From NCBI GenBank assembly GCA_003343885.1, contig QAKH01000033.1:1-53291 (forward strand): a stretch of 53,291 nt of DNA, in the 5' to 3' direction. Numbering within the stretch: position 1 is the stretch's first letter; each line of letters begins with the position of its first letter. Made by a program: the position numbers and the translations under genes. The DNA is from Clostridiales bacterium (GTDB lineage Bacteria; Bacillota; Clostridia; Oscillospirales; CAG-382). Shown here piece by piece: positions 36,306 through 45,553 of this stretch. Below the pieces are notes generated by a model, which was not told the DNA's origin, did no database searches, and worked only from the letters and a program-made list of their open reading frames with translations.

Positions 36306-37793
36306 ATGAGTAAGACTCTTAAGATGCTCGCAATCGACCTTGGCGCTTCAAGCGGAAGAGGTATTGTGGGTAAGTTTGACGGAAGCAAAATAACCTTAGA
36401 AGAAACTCACCGCTTTACTAACGACCCGGTTAATATTCACGGCTCCCTTTACTGGGACACTCTTAAACTCTTTACCGAGATTAAACACGCTATTTCAAAT
36501 TGTTTTCTTTCGGAAAACAAGGATATCAAGAGTATTTCAATTGACACCTGGGGCGTTGACTACGGTTTGCTCGACTATCAGGGACAGCTTATCGGGAACC
36601 CGTATAACTACCGTGATCCCAGGCTTACCCAAGAGCTTATGGATGAGCTGTTTTCGATTATCCCAAAAGAGGATCTTTACCGTATTACCGGAACACAGTT
36701 CCTCAACATAAATACTCTTTATCAGCTCTTCTCTTTTGTTAAAGATCCGTATAAGTTCAAGAACGCTAAAGACCTGCTCTTTATACCCGATCTTTTGAAG
36801 TATTTCCTCACCGGTACAAAGCAGACTGAATACACCATCGCTTCCACCTCCCAGCTTCTTGACGCTAAGGAAAGAAACTGGTCCTGGGAGATTATCGACA
36901 AACTCGGTCTTCCGAAAGAAATGTTCGGCGAAATTGTTCAGCCGGGTACATCTGCCGGCAAGCTTCTGCCTCACGTGCTTGATGAAGTTGGAAATGTGGA
37001 CGCTGAGGTTATTGCGTGCGCAAGCCACGACACCGCATCAGCTGTAGTTGCAGTTCCTGCAAAGGATGACGATTTTGTTTACATTTCAAGCGGTACCTGG
37101 TCGCTTATGGGTAAAGAAATTCCCGAACCGCTCACCGGAGATCTGCCGTACAAGTACAATATTACAAACGAGGGCGCGACAGACAGAAAGATTCGTTTCT
37201 TGAAGAATATTATGGGTCTGTGGATTGAACAGGAAAGCAGACGCCAGTGGGCTCGTGAGGGCGAAAAGATTTCCTTTGACGCACTTTCAGATATGGCTAT
37301 GGCGTCAAAGCCGCTTGCATGCTTCATAAATCCCGACGACCTCGTATTCCAGACTCCCGGCAACATGCCGAAACGCATTGCTGAGTTCTGCAAGAAGACC
37401 GGTCAGCACGTTCCGGAAACCAAGGGCGAAATAGTAAGATGTATTTTTGACAGCCTTGCTATGTGTTACCGCAGCACAGCCGAAAAGATCGACGAGATCA
37501 CCGGTCACCGTGCTCCCTTCATAAACATTGTCGGAGGCGGTACAAAGGAAGTTCCTCTCTGCAAACTTACCGCTGACGCATGCGGACGTCCGGTTTACAC
37601 CGGTCCTGTTGAGGCAACCGCTCTCGGAAATATCGCTGTTCAGGCAATTGCAGCCGGAGAAATCAAAGACGTAAAGCAAGCAAGAGAAGTTATTGCAAAC
37701 TCTTTTGAAATTTCCTACTTTGAACCGCATGACACTGCAATGTGGGATGAAGGTTACGAAAGATTCAAGAAAATTGTCGAAATGACAAAGTAA
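36306..37793 (+). CDS. rhaB: Rhamnulokinase
   Basis: 495-residue FGGY-family kinase. MLAIDLGASSGRGIVG is the phosphate-1 loop; HRFTNDPVNIHGSLYWD, SIDTWGVDYGLLD and ASHDTASAVVAVPA are rhamnulokinase hallmarks; INIVGGGTKEVPLCKLTADACGRPV forms the adenosine site. It phosphorylates L-rhamnulose to rhamnulose-1-phosphate. A ribosome binding site GAAAGGA lies upstream. Followed by rhaA after 45 bp. The aldolase gene rhaD is not in this window. Confidence 0.96.
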   Translation: MSKTLKMLAIDLGASSGRGIVGKFDGSKITLEETHRFTNDPVNIHGSLYWDTLKLFTEIKHAISNCFLSENKDIKSISIDTWGVDYGLLDYQGQLIGNPYNYRDPRLTQELMDELFSIIPKEDLYRITGTQFLNINTLYQLFSFVKDPYKFKNAKDLLFIPDLLKYFLTGTKQTEYTIASTSQLLDAKERNWSWEIIDKLGLPKEMFGEIVQPGTSAGKLLPHVLDEVGNVDAEVIACASHDTASAVVAVPAKDDDFVYISSGTWSLMGKEIPEPLTGDLPYKYNITNEGATDRKIRFLKNIMGLWIEQESRRQWAREGEKISFDALSDMAMASKPLACFINPDDLVFQTPGNMPKRIAEFCKKTGQHVPETKGEIVRCIFDSLAMCYRSTAEKIDEITGHRAPFINIVGGGTKEVPLCKLTADACGRPVYTGPVEATALGNIAVQAIAAGEIKDVKQAREVIANSFEISYFEPHDTAMWDEGYERFKKIVEMTK

Positions 37794-37838
37794 TTTTGCT
37801 TACAAACAAATAACATATATCTCAGGAGGTACACAAAA

Positions 37839-39089
37839 ATGAATTCGAGATACGAATCCGCAAAGGCGATATATGCGTCTTACGGTGTTGACACCGACAA
37901 GGTGATTGAAAAACTGAAAACAATCCCTGTTTCCATGCACTGCTGGCAGGGAGATGACGTAATAGGCTTTGACCACGACGGTCCTTTGACCGGAGGTATT
38001 CAGACCACCGGTAACTATCCCGGAAAAGCCACCAATCCCGAACAGCTTCTTGCTGACATGGACAAGGCAATGTCTCTTGTTCCCGGAAAGAAAAAGCTCA
38101 ATGTACACGCTTGCTACGCAATATTCGAAAAAGGCGAATTTGCTGACCGTGACGCTCTTGAGCCCAAGCACTTCAAAAAATGGGTAGACTTTGCCAAGGA
38201 AAGAGGTTTAGGTATTGACTTTAACCCGACTTTCTTCTCTCACCCCAAGGTAAAAGACGGTCTCACTCTCTCAAGCCCGGATGCAGAAACAAGAAAATTC
38301 TGGATTAACCACGGCAAGGCATGCATACGCATTTCCGAGTATTTTGCAAAAGAAACCGGCGTACCCTGCGTAATGAACATATGGACCGGCGATGGATACA
38401 AGGACATTCCCGCAGACAGAATGGGACCGAGAATGCGTTATAAGGAGTCAATCGAGGAAATCCTTTCCGAGCCGTTTGACAAGAATCTTGTAAAGCCATG
38501 TGTTGAATCCAAAGTATTCGGTATCGGCGTTGAATCCTTTACCGCAGGTTCGGCGGAATTCACCCTCACATTTGCCGCAACTCATGACGGCTGTCTGCCT
38601 CTCATGGACAACGGTCACTATCATCCGACGGAAGTTGTATCTGATAAAATCCCGGCACTTCTCTGCTTCTTCCCGGAAATTGCGCTTCATATAACAAGAG
38701 GCGTTCGCTGGGACAGCGACCATGTTCTTTTGTTTGATGACGAAACAAAGGAAATCGCAAAGGAAATTGTCAGAAACGACGCTCTCGACCGTGTTTACAT
38801 GGCTCTTGACTACTTTGACGCAAGCATTAACCGTATTGCGGCATGGGCAATAGGTCTCAGGAGCTGGCAGAAGGCTCTGCTTTCCGCAATGTGTACGCCT
38901 AACGCTGCTCTCAAGGCTCTTCAGGATGAAAACCGTCTTACCGAGCTTATGATGATGCAGGAAGAGATCAAGACTCTTCCTTTCGGAGATATTTGGGCTG
39001 AGTACTGCGAAAGATGCGGAGTTGCCGGCGACAAATCTTGGTTTGACGAAGTAACCAAGTATGAGAAAGAGGTTCTTTCCAAGAGATAA
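37839..39089 (+). CDS. rhaA: L-rhamnose isomerase
   Basis: 416 residues, standard length. It interconverts L-rhamnose and L-rhamnulose with a divalent metal. Family segments include ISMHCWQGDDVIGF-like VSMHCWQGDDVIGFD, GIQTTGNYPGKATNP, KKLNVHACYA, GIDFNPTFFSHP, MNIWTGDGYKDIP and MDNGHYHPTEVVSDKI. A TIM barrel with His/Asp/Glu metal ligands is expected. AGGAGG precedes the ATG. A terminator closes the operon. Confidence 0.97.
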   Translation: MNSRYESAKAIYASYGVDTDKVIEKLKTIPVSMHCWQGDDVIGFDHDGPLTGGIQTTGNYPGKATNPEQLLADMDKAMSLVPGKKKLNVHACYAIFEKGEFADRDALEPKHFKKWVDFAKERGLGIDFNPTFFSHPKVKDGLTLSSPDAETRKFWINHGKACIRISEYFAKETGVPCVMNIWTGDGYKDIPADRMGPRMRYKESIEEILSEPFDKNLVKPCVESKVFGIGVESFTAGSAEFTLTFAATHDGCLPLMDNGHYHPTEVVSDKIPALLCFFPEIALHITRGVRWDSDHVLLFDDETKEIAKEIVRNDALDRVYMALDYFDASINRIAAWAIGLRSWQKALLSAMCTPNAALKALQDENRLTELMMMQEEIKTLPFGDIWAEYCERCGVAGDKSWFDEVTKYEKEVLSKR

Positions 39090-39139
39090 TCCGGTGTAAC
39101 AAATCGGCTTATAAGCTTTTCAAAGCAATCATTAAACTT

Positions 39140-39173
39140 AACGGCTGCGGCTTTATGCTGCAGCCGTTTTTGT
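39140..39173 (+). terminator. Terminator after rhaA
   Basis: 9-bp stem AACGGCTGC / GCAGCCGTT (39140-39148 with 39160-39168) followed by TTTTTG. Confidence 0.85.
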
Positions 39174-39319
39174 ATTTCTGATTATTTTCAAATATCAAAT
39201 CAATCACTTGATTTTTACCTTTGTTTTACTTATATTTTACACAATTTATGCATTATTTATATATGTACTCATATTTATCTTATACATTTGTATATATCGC
39301 CGTGTTTATTAACATTTTA

Positions 39320-39348
39320 TTTACATTAAACAGGGATAATTGTATATA
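39320..39348 (+). promoter_or_regulatory. Promoter of MgtC-family gene
   Basis: TTTACA (39320-39325), 17-bp spacer, TATATA (39343-39348). The A/T-rich region 39174-39319 before it shows no gene. I see no M-box (Mg2+ riboswitch) core in the short leader. Confidence 0.6.
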
Positions 39349-39390
39349 GATGCAAAGTATAATTTAACATTATCATACAAGGAGGAAAAT

Positions 39391-40092
39391 ATGACTGAAA
39401 TAGTAAGCGAATTTTTACTGCAATTTGAAATTATCGGAAGATGTATACTTTCTTCCATATGCGGAGCTTTAATCGGCATTGAAAGGAAGAACAGGCTTAA
39501 AGAGGCAGGAATCAGAACACATCTCATTGTTGCATTAGGGTCAGCACTGATGATGGCAGTTTCAAAATACGGTTTTTTTGACGTACTTGAGTATGCAACA
39601 AAAACTCTTGATGTAGAAATAAAGCTTGATCCTTCCCGTGTCGCTTCAAGTATTATAACGGGAATAGGATTCCTCGGCGCAGGAACAATATTTATCAGGA
39701 AACAAATAATTAACGGCCTGACAACTGCGGCAGGGCTATGGGCAACTGCCGGAATAGGAATGACAATAGGTGCCGGAATGTATATAGTAGGTGTTGCTAT
39801 AACCTTATTTCAATTTGTTGCGCAAATAGTTCTGCATAAAAATCTAAAGCTTCTTCGCTCACCCTCTTCAGACATGATTATGCTGCGTGCTGACAATTCT
39901 TTTGACATTGTTAAGAAAGTAAACGCGGCTTTTAAAGAACATAGTGTTGAGATACACTCCATTAAATATGACAGACTGGATGATAAAACCGTTGAAATCG
40001 AATGTTTTGTCAAACTGCCGAAAAACTATACGATTAACATGGCGGCTGAAGACCTAAGCTCTTGCGAGTTTATAAAAGGTGTTGAAACTTAA
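39391..40092 (+). CDS. MgtC/SapB family membrane protein
   Basis: 233 residues. The membrane half has about four spans with the family motifs SICGALIGIERKNRLKEAGIRTHLIVALGSALM and GIGFLGAGTIF...GLTTAAGLWATAGIGM. The cytoplasmic C-terminal half (about 150-233) is ACT-like. Relatives are tied to low-Mg2+ growth and ATP synthase modulation; that role is not shown here. AGGAGG lies 6 nt before the ATG at 39391, so the 17-codon in-frame extension is not used. Confidence 0.93.
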   Translation: MTEIVSEFLLQFEIIGRCILSSICGALIGIERKNRLKEAGIRTHLIVALGSALMMAVSKYGFFDVLEYATKTLDVEIKLDPSRVASSIITGIGFLGAGTIFIRKQIINGLTTAAGLWATAGIGMTIGAGMYIVGVAITLFQFVAQIVLHKNLKLLRSPSSDMIMLRADNSFDIVKKVNAAFKEHSVEIHSIKYDRLDDKTVEIECFVKLPKNYTINMAAEDLSSCEFIKGVET

Positions 40093-40178
40093 GTCTTTTG
40101 CTCTGTCTGTGAATTTTCATCTCTGATTTACCAAACAAGCAGTTGCTTCAAATGAATTTTTTTGCACTTTAATGTTTC

Positions 40179-40225
40179 GCAACAGTATTGTATCGCCGAA
40201 AACGATATAATACTGTTGCTTTTTA
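40179..40225 (+). terminator. Terminator after MgtC-family gene
   Basis: 17-bp stem with one mismatch (40179-40195 with 40203-40219), 7-nt loop, then TTTTTAT. Confidence 0.9.
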
Positions 40226-40265
40226 TATACGGTCTTTTAGGATATATAAACAAAAAATAATAATA

Positions 40266-40294
40266 TTGACAAGTATCTTCTATCTTGATAAAAT
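40266..40294 (+). promoter_or_regulatory. Promoter of the 1320-residue secreted protein gene
   Basis: TTGACA (40266-40271), 17-bp spacer, TAAAAT (40289-40294), 25 bp before the start codon and just ahead of AAGGAGG. Confidence 0.75.
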
Positions 40295-40318
40295 ATATAA
40301 AAAGGAGGATGTGACAAA

Positions 40319-43300
40319 ATGCTTATAAAAAAATCAAAAACTATTCTGATTTTAGCTTTCACTTTGATTATCTTTGTATGTTTTTCTCTGGCGGCAACTG
40401 CTATTGAGGCGCCGTATGAAAACGTATCAATCGGTGACGTTATCGTATTGAGTGTGGGAATTTACAGTGAAAGCATCGGTGATGACACTTCTCCCGTTTT
40501 CGACTCACAAACGCAGAATTACTCAGAGTTTCTCGAATACGCAGAACAGCACGGCTTGGTCGAGCCCGGAAAATACAGCTCTCTCGACGCCGGCGCAACA
40601 AGGCTTGACGCTGTTGTTATTCTCTATCCGGCTCTTTCTGAAAACCAATACACCATAATCAACAACGATTTCACGATACCGGACATGTCCCCTGCTCAGC
40701 CTTATTACGATTATGTGTATTCATTCTATCAGTCCGGCATTTTTGTAGGAAGTCCCGGCGCATATTTCCAGCCAAATCAGCCTATTACTCAAAGCGAGCT
40801 GCAATCTATCTGTCAGCGCATGGCACTGCCCGAAACCAGACTTAGCACAGTTTCTCAAGACACAACAGTTGTTAAGCAAGCATATCGCCTTGCGATAACT
40901 CATTCCATGGACAACTCAAAAGAAGGTATTCAATCGGGATGGGAAATTGACAATCGTGCCGGTAACCTGAAGCTCGCACTTGGCGGAAACAGCGTTCTTA
41001 CCGACATCATGACTGATGAAAAATCCCGTATGATACGCTATTTCAACGAGATAACCGATGAAAAAATTGAAATACGAGCAAGACTTACTTACTCTTATAA
41101 TTTTAACGGAAATGTAATAGAACTGTGCGACGAGACAGGCTCCCCGGCTTACCGCCTTGTCAACAGCAACGGTGCATTTTGTATTCAAAATGCCAACGGC
41201 TCTCTTACTCCGATATATACGCCACCTGCCAACACTACGACATTCAATTTCAGAATAACGGTAGATCTTGAAAAAGGTACCGGCACAACTGCCATTAACA
41301 ATGTTTCATACGGTACATATCCTTTGTTGGGTGACACTGTAAAATACTTTGCGTACTCAACATCTGACGAAACACGTAATATTACTAACATCGGCGCTTC
41401 TTACATGTACGCAAATTATGCTGTATACGAAAACCTCGACTTGACAACCGGAATTCCTTACGAAACGCAATACAGCGGAAATGTATCGAATTCCTCCGGA
41501 AGTTTTTTGATGTCCTCCGCATCTCAGCTCTCATGGTCTTTTGAGGCCTTAAATTCAGAAGCAGTTTTCAGCTTTAACACATATCTTCCGAGCAATGCCG
41601 GAAACGTCAGTTACTCTCTCCGCTCGGGAAACAGCGATGTTGTGACCATAACTGCAAACAACGGATATTTTTATGCTAACGGCGTACAGCTTAAAGAATT
41701 CTCCGACAAGCTGTGGTACAAGATGCGTATCGAGGCAAATCCGGTTACACAGACTGCCGATATAAAAATCAATGCGAAAGTTGTTGCCACCGTTCCCTTT
41801 TTATGCACTGCTTTGACATTTGATAATATAAGCTTTTCAAACGACGGCACTGCGCAAATCAAGTTAGACGACATTCAGGTTTACAATCTGTATGACTACT
41901 ATGTTCCGGCACCTGTTATTCCCGAAGGGGCTGATGACTACACAATCGGTCTTAATGTGTGCTCACTTTGGGTAAACGGCGACCACTGGGGCTGGGCAAC
42001 TGTTTCCCCGTATGATGATATGCGTCCTGTACTCGGATACTACGACGAGGGTATCCCGGAGGTTGCCGACTGGGAAAACAAGTTTATGGCTGAACACGGA
42101 ATAGACTTTCAGGCTTTCTGCTGGTATGCCAACGAAACCAACGCTCCCATGAAAACTACAAGACTTTCAGATCAGCTCGATGAAGGATATCTGCACTCAA
42201 AATACGGTGATACAGTAAAATTCTGCTTGCTTTGGGAGGCTGCCAACGCTTCAAGACCGGCTAACAGCGAAGCTTTCAGAAATTATTACGTTCCGTACTG
42301 GATTGAAAACTATTTCAGCGATCCTCGCTATATGACTATTGACAACAAGCTTGTGTTCAGTATTTTCGGAGTTGACAATCTGATAAGTCAATTCGGTACT
42401 TCCCTCAAAAACGAGTTTGATTATATGCGTGAGGAAGTTAAAAAGTTAGGCTTTGACGGAATGATAATAACTGCCTCTCACACTGGAAGAAACGACCTTG
42501 CGGCTTACGGATTTGACGCATGGCAGGCTTATAACTGGGGTACAAGCGGATACTCAGTTAACACCAACATCAATAATATGAACAGTGTTCGTGTAAGCAA
42601 AGACGTTTATACAATTCCAACAGTCAGCGTCGGTTTCAACAGTATTCCGTGGCACGGCGAACGTTACCCTCTCATGAGTGTAGAAGATTACAGAACCGTT
42701 CACGAATACGTAAGAGATGTTTACCTTCCTACATACTCAAATGAAAATGATTGGACTCACAATCTGCTGTGGCTATCCACCTGGAACGAGTACGGCGAGG
42801 GAACATATATAATGCCGGCTGAAGATCTGAACGGCTTCGGATATCTGGATGTGCTGCGTTCGGTTTATACGGATGCATCAGGAACTCATACAGATGCCGT
42901 CCCCACCGAAGAACAAAAGAGCCATTTTAATCATCTGTATCCGCAGGACAGAAGAATTCTCCGGGCTTACGGAAACTACATTCCTCTTCCCGACAATGAG
43001 TACGACGACACTCCCGTGACATATGATTTCACAGTCGCTAACAATTATTCAAATTACATTTCGCTTTCCAACATGGGAGGATTCGTGAGAACGAATGAAA
43101 ACGGAACAACCTTCCGTACACATTCCACAAATCCAGATGCAATTTTAGTTCTCAAGAGCTCTCTCTATTCCGGATTTACCTGTGATCAGATTGCTTCAAT
43201 CAAGGTGGTAGCAAGCGGAATTCCCGAAGGACAGCGCATGCAGCTCTTCTATCAGACTGACGCTGCGCCGGCATTAAGCGAAGAGAACTCGATCAGCATC

Positions 43301-44281
43301 ATTTCAGAATCAACCGCCGAGAGAGAGTATGAGTTTATCGTCGGAGCCAAGCAAGGCTGGTCTGGCAATATCCGATATTTGAGACTCGATCCGTTACAGC
43401 TTACAAACACTCAGTTTACCATTAAATCCATAACTATTGTGCCGAGAGTTTATGTCGAACGTCCAAATTTGTATATCAACAACCTAAAGGTGGAAAACGC
43501 AATACTTCCGGAATTTGACGATAACGGAACCTGGTACTTCCCCTTCGAACCGGGCAAGAGCTACATCAATTTCCTGTTATATACATACCACGAATGGGAT
43601 TACGATACCGAAACTCTGACTCTTTACCGCGATGGTAAATGCTTCAAATTCACTGCCGGTTCCGAGTATGCACTTGTTGACGGTGTTCCTGTTCTGATGG
43701 ACGGTGCCGTTTTCCTTGTTGACAACATTCCGATGCTGCCTATCGAATCTCTTGCCGAAATTCTGGGATTTGAGTGCGTTAAAACAGGTAATGACTATTA
43801 TTACACAACACCGGAGGAATACATTTTCGAGGAGTACGCTTCGGATACTGCCATCGGCGAATGGAATTTCAACATAATCGGAAGCAGTTCCGGCTGGAGC
43901 TCCTATAACACTACTTTCGGGTACGGTGACGGAACGATAATTCTTACTTCAGACAACAATGACCCGATATTCTTCTCTCCGGAAAATCTCAGCCTTGACT
44001 GTTCAGAATATTCAAAGATTGAGATACGCTGCCGCTGGAACAACACAGGCGGATACGGCTTCAATATGGGATTTTATTTCATAACGGAAGCTGATCCGAA
44101 CTGGACACAGGCAAAATCACAGCATCAATCCATGGGAGTGTCCTCAAACGGCGAATTTGTGACGCTTACGTATGACATGAGTCAGAACAGCGCATGGAAC
44201 GGAACATTAAAGCAGCTCAGATTCGATCCGTTCGACGCTCCCGGAACCGTGGAAATAGACTATATACGTTTTATTGACTAA
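40319..44281 (+). CDS. Secreted multidomain protein: SLH-like, GH99-like, stalk
   Basis: 1320 residues, exported (signal peptide about 1-29, TAIEA). In order: two degenerate SLH-like repeats (about 70-105 and 129-170, the second FYQSGIFVGSPGAYFQPNQPITQSEL); beta-rich regions resembling laminin-G/CBM-type modules (about 190-370 and 375-530); a GH99/WbsX-like TIM barrel (about 541-852; GWATVSPYDDMRPVLGYYD, FQAFCWY, LLWLSTWNEYGEGTYI); another beta domain; a copper-amine-oxidase-N-like stalk (about 1048-1161); and a final beta-sandwich (about 1180-1320). The GH99-like part suggests action on mannose-type glycans, which is inference. AAGGAGG precedes the ATG; a terminator follows. Probably cell-wall attached through the SLH part. 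Confidence 0.85.
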   Translation: MLIKKSKTILILAFTLIIFVCFSLAATAIEAPYENVSIGDVIVLSVGIYSESIGDDTSPVFDSQTQNYSEFLEYAEQHGLVEPGKYSSLDAGATRLDAVVILYPALSENQYTIINNDFTIPDMSPAQPYYDYVYSFYQSGIFVGSPGAYFQPNQPITQSELQSICQRMALPETRLSTVSQDTTVVKQAYRLAITHSMDNSKEGIQSGWEIDNRAGNLKLALGGNSVLTDIMTDEKSRMIRYFNEITDEKIEIRARLTYSYNFNGNVIELCDETGSPAYRLVNSNGAFCIQNANGSLTPIYTPPANTTTFNFRITVDLEKGTGTTAINNVSYGTYPLLGDTVKYFAYSTSDETRNITNIGASYMYANYAVYENLDLTTGIPYETQYSGNVSNSSGSFLMSSASQLSWSFEALNSEAVFSFNTYLPSNAGNVSYSLRSGNSDVVTITANNGYFYANGVQLKEFSDKLWYKMRIEANPVTQTADIKINAKVVATVPFLCTALTFDNISFSNDGTAQIKLDDIQVYNLYDYYVPAPVIPEGADDYTIGLNVCSLWVNGDHWGWATVSPYDDMRPVLGYYDEGIPEVADWENKFMAEHGIDFQAFCWYANETNAPMKTTRLSDQLDEGYLHSKYGDTVKFCLLWEAANASRPANSEAFRNYYVPYWIENYFSDPRYMTIDNKLVFSIFGVDNLISQFGTSLKNEFDYMREEVKKLGFDGMIITASHTGRNDLAAYGFDAWQAYNWGTSGYSVNTNINNMNSVRVSKDVYTIPTVSVGFNSIPWHGERYPLMSVEDYRTVHEYVRDVYLPTYSNENDWTHNLLWLSTWNEYGEGTYIMPAEDLNGFGYLDVLRSVYTDASGTHTDAVPTEEQKSHFNHLYPQDRRILRAYGNYIPLPDNEYDDTPVTYDFTVANNYSNYISLSNMGGFVRTNENGTTFRTHSTNPDAILVLKSSLYSGFTCDQIASIKVVASGIPEGQRMQLFYQTDAAPALSEENSISIISESTAEREYEFIVGAKQGWSGNIRYLRLDPLQLTNTQFTIKSITIVPRVYVERPNLYINNLKVENAILPEFDDNGTWYFPFEPGKSYINFLLYTYHEWDYDTETLTLYRDGKCFKFTAGSEYALVDGVPVLMDGAVFLVDNIPMLPIESLAEILGFECVKTGNDYYYTTPEEYIFEEYASDTAIGEWNFNIIGSSSGWSSYNTTFGYGDGTIILTSDNNDPIFFSPENLSLDCSEYSKIEIRCRWNNTGGYGFNMGFYFITEADPNWTQAKSQHQSMGVSSNGEFVTLTYDMSQNSAWNGTLKQLRFDPFDAPGTVEIDYIRFID

Positions 44282-44303
44282 GACCAGCGCTTTAAAGAAA
44301 AAA

Positions 44304-44335
44304 TGCCTGCCGCAAATAATGCGGCAGGTATTTTT
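44304..44335 (+). terminator. Bidirectional terminator
   Basis: 11-bp stem TGCCTGCCGCA / TGCGGCAGGTA with one G.U pair (44304-44314 with 44320-44330), A6 before and TTTTT after. Lies between convergent genes and can serve both. Confidence 0.88.
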
Positions 44336-44380
44336 AGTTTAAAAGAAAGATGAAATTTGCCGATTTGAATTAAAACGCAA

Positions 44381-45553
44381 TTAATGCTTCATATGGTTTA
44401 CTGAAAGATATGAAAAATTCTGTATGTTTTGAGATTGTTTTTTATCCGTAAACACAATTTTTTCATTATCCGCGGTTATCTCGGTTTCTGTAATGTTAGC
44501 CGCATGGAGCGCCGTAACGTTTGGAGAAACTTCGGATTGTGAAATAATACTGAAATTGTTTATAACAAAATTATCCGCAAGCGACTCAAAAAATACTGCC
44601 GGAGTTCCTGATTCGGAGGTAGGGTAACATACCATGTTTTCTATTTTTACATTTTCGATAATACCGCATCCCGCCGGGTATTCGTCTTCCGCAAACAATG
44701 GCGTGCGGCAGTATCTCGCGCCGTCAAGATTGATAGCGTAGCATCTGTATCCCCCGTAAACATTCCGGAATGTCAGGTTTCTTATCGGTGAATATACGCT
44801 CAAAAGTCTGATAATGGTGTGACAGTTTTCGGCGTAAAGATTTTCAAATACAATATCCTCTACCGCCCCTCTTACCATACCGAGGTTTTCAACTCTTTCC
44901 ATGCTGTCGTCGGCGTTTATCGCAATGAGGTCGTCATTTGTCTGACCGTATGACAGTGCACGTATGTTTCTTACTATTCCGTGACAAACCTCTCCGTTAA
45001 AATGAAGTCCGTCCTGGTTATGACCGGGTACATCGCTTAAGAACGCTATGTTGTCAATATAGAAATTCTCAAGCTTTGCCATACGGATATTATACGTAAC
45101 GGAATTGGCTACAACCATATCCTTTAAACAGAGTCCTTTTACGCTGCAGAAATTCAAAACCGTTCCCGAGTAGCCGTTTTTGTCAAAAATATCTGGTTTT
45201 GCATTTCCTGCGCCTTTATTATTGCCGTCCCATATTCCGCCTTCTATATGAATGTTTACGTTGCCGTTTTCGTGGTCGTCATTGGTGAGCAAAAAATCAC
45301 CTTTTTGCTTTTTTCTTTCACTGCCCAAATAAATTCTGGCGTTAGGCTCGGCATATATGTAAAAATCGGACGGGATACGGATAGTATGCTCGATCCTGAA
45401 ACGCCCCTGCGGAATATAAAGTGTTTTTTTATCGTTTTTCGCTTTCAGAACAGCAAGCGCAAATGCCTCAGAAGAATCGGCAACGCCCGTACCGTCAGCG
45501 CCGAAATCATATACGTTTACCGTATTTTCAATGTTCATGAAGTTTTTATTCAT
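44381..45553 (-). CDS. GH28-like right-handed beta-helix protein
   Basis: 390 residues of a pectin-lyase-like parallel beta-helix. It opens VNVYDFGADGTGVADSSEAF, the standard N-terminal cap of GH28-like proteins, and has PGHNQDGLHFNG and TNDDLIAINADD in the places where polygalacturonases carry catalytic aspartates. No signal peptide, so likely intracellular and acting on short oligosaccharides; substrate unknown. GAGGAG precedes the ATG. The start lies 8 nt inside the end of the upstream radical SAM gene, so the two are co-translated, an unexpected pairing. Confidence 0.88.
   Translation of the reverse strand: MNKNFMNIENTVNVYDFGADGTGVADSSEAFALAVLKAKNDKKTLYIPQGRFRIEHTIRIPSDFYIYAEPNARIYLGSERKKQKGDFLLTNDDHENGNVNIHIEGGIWDGNNKGAGNAKPDIFDKNGYSGTVLNFCSVKGLCLKDMVVANSVTYNIRMAKLENFYIDNIAFLSDVPGHNQDGLHFNGEVCHGIVRNIRALSYGQTNDDLIAINADDSMERVENLGMVRGAVEDIVFENLYAENCHTIIRLLSVYSPIRNLTFRNVYGGYRCYAINLDGARYCRTPLFAEDEYPAGCGIIENVKIENMVCYPTSESGTPAVFFESLADNFVINNFSIISQSEVSPNVTALHAANITETEITADNEKIVFTDKKQSQNIQNFSYLSVNHMKH

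Noticed and set aside
39174..39390. M-box Mg2+ riboswitch before the MgtC-family gene
   Set aside because: No conserved core is visible, and the predicted promoter leaves a leader too short to hold one.
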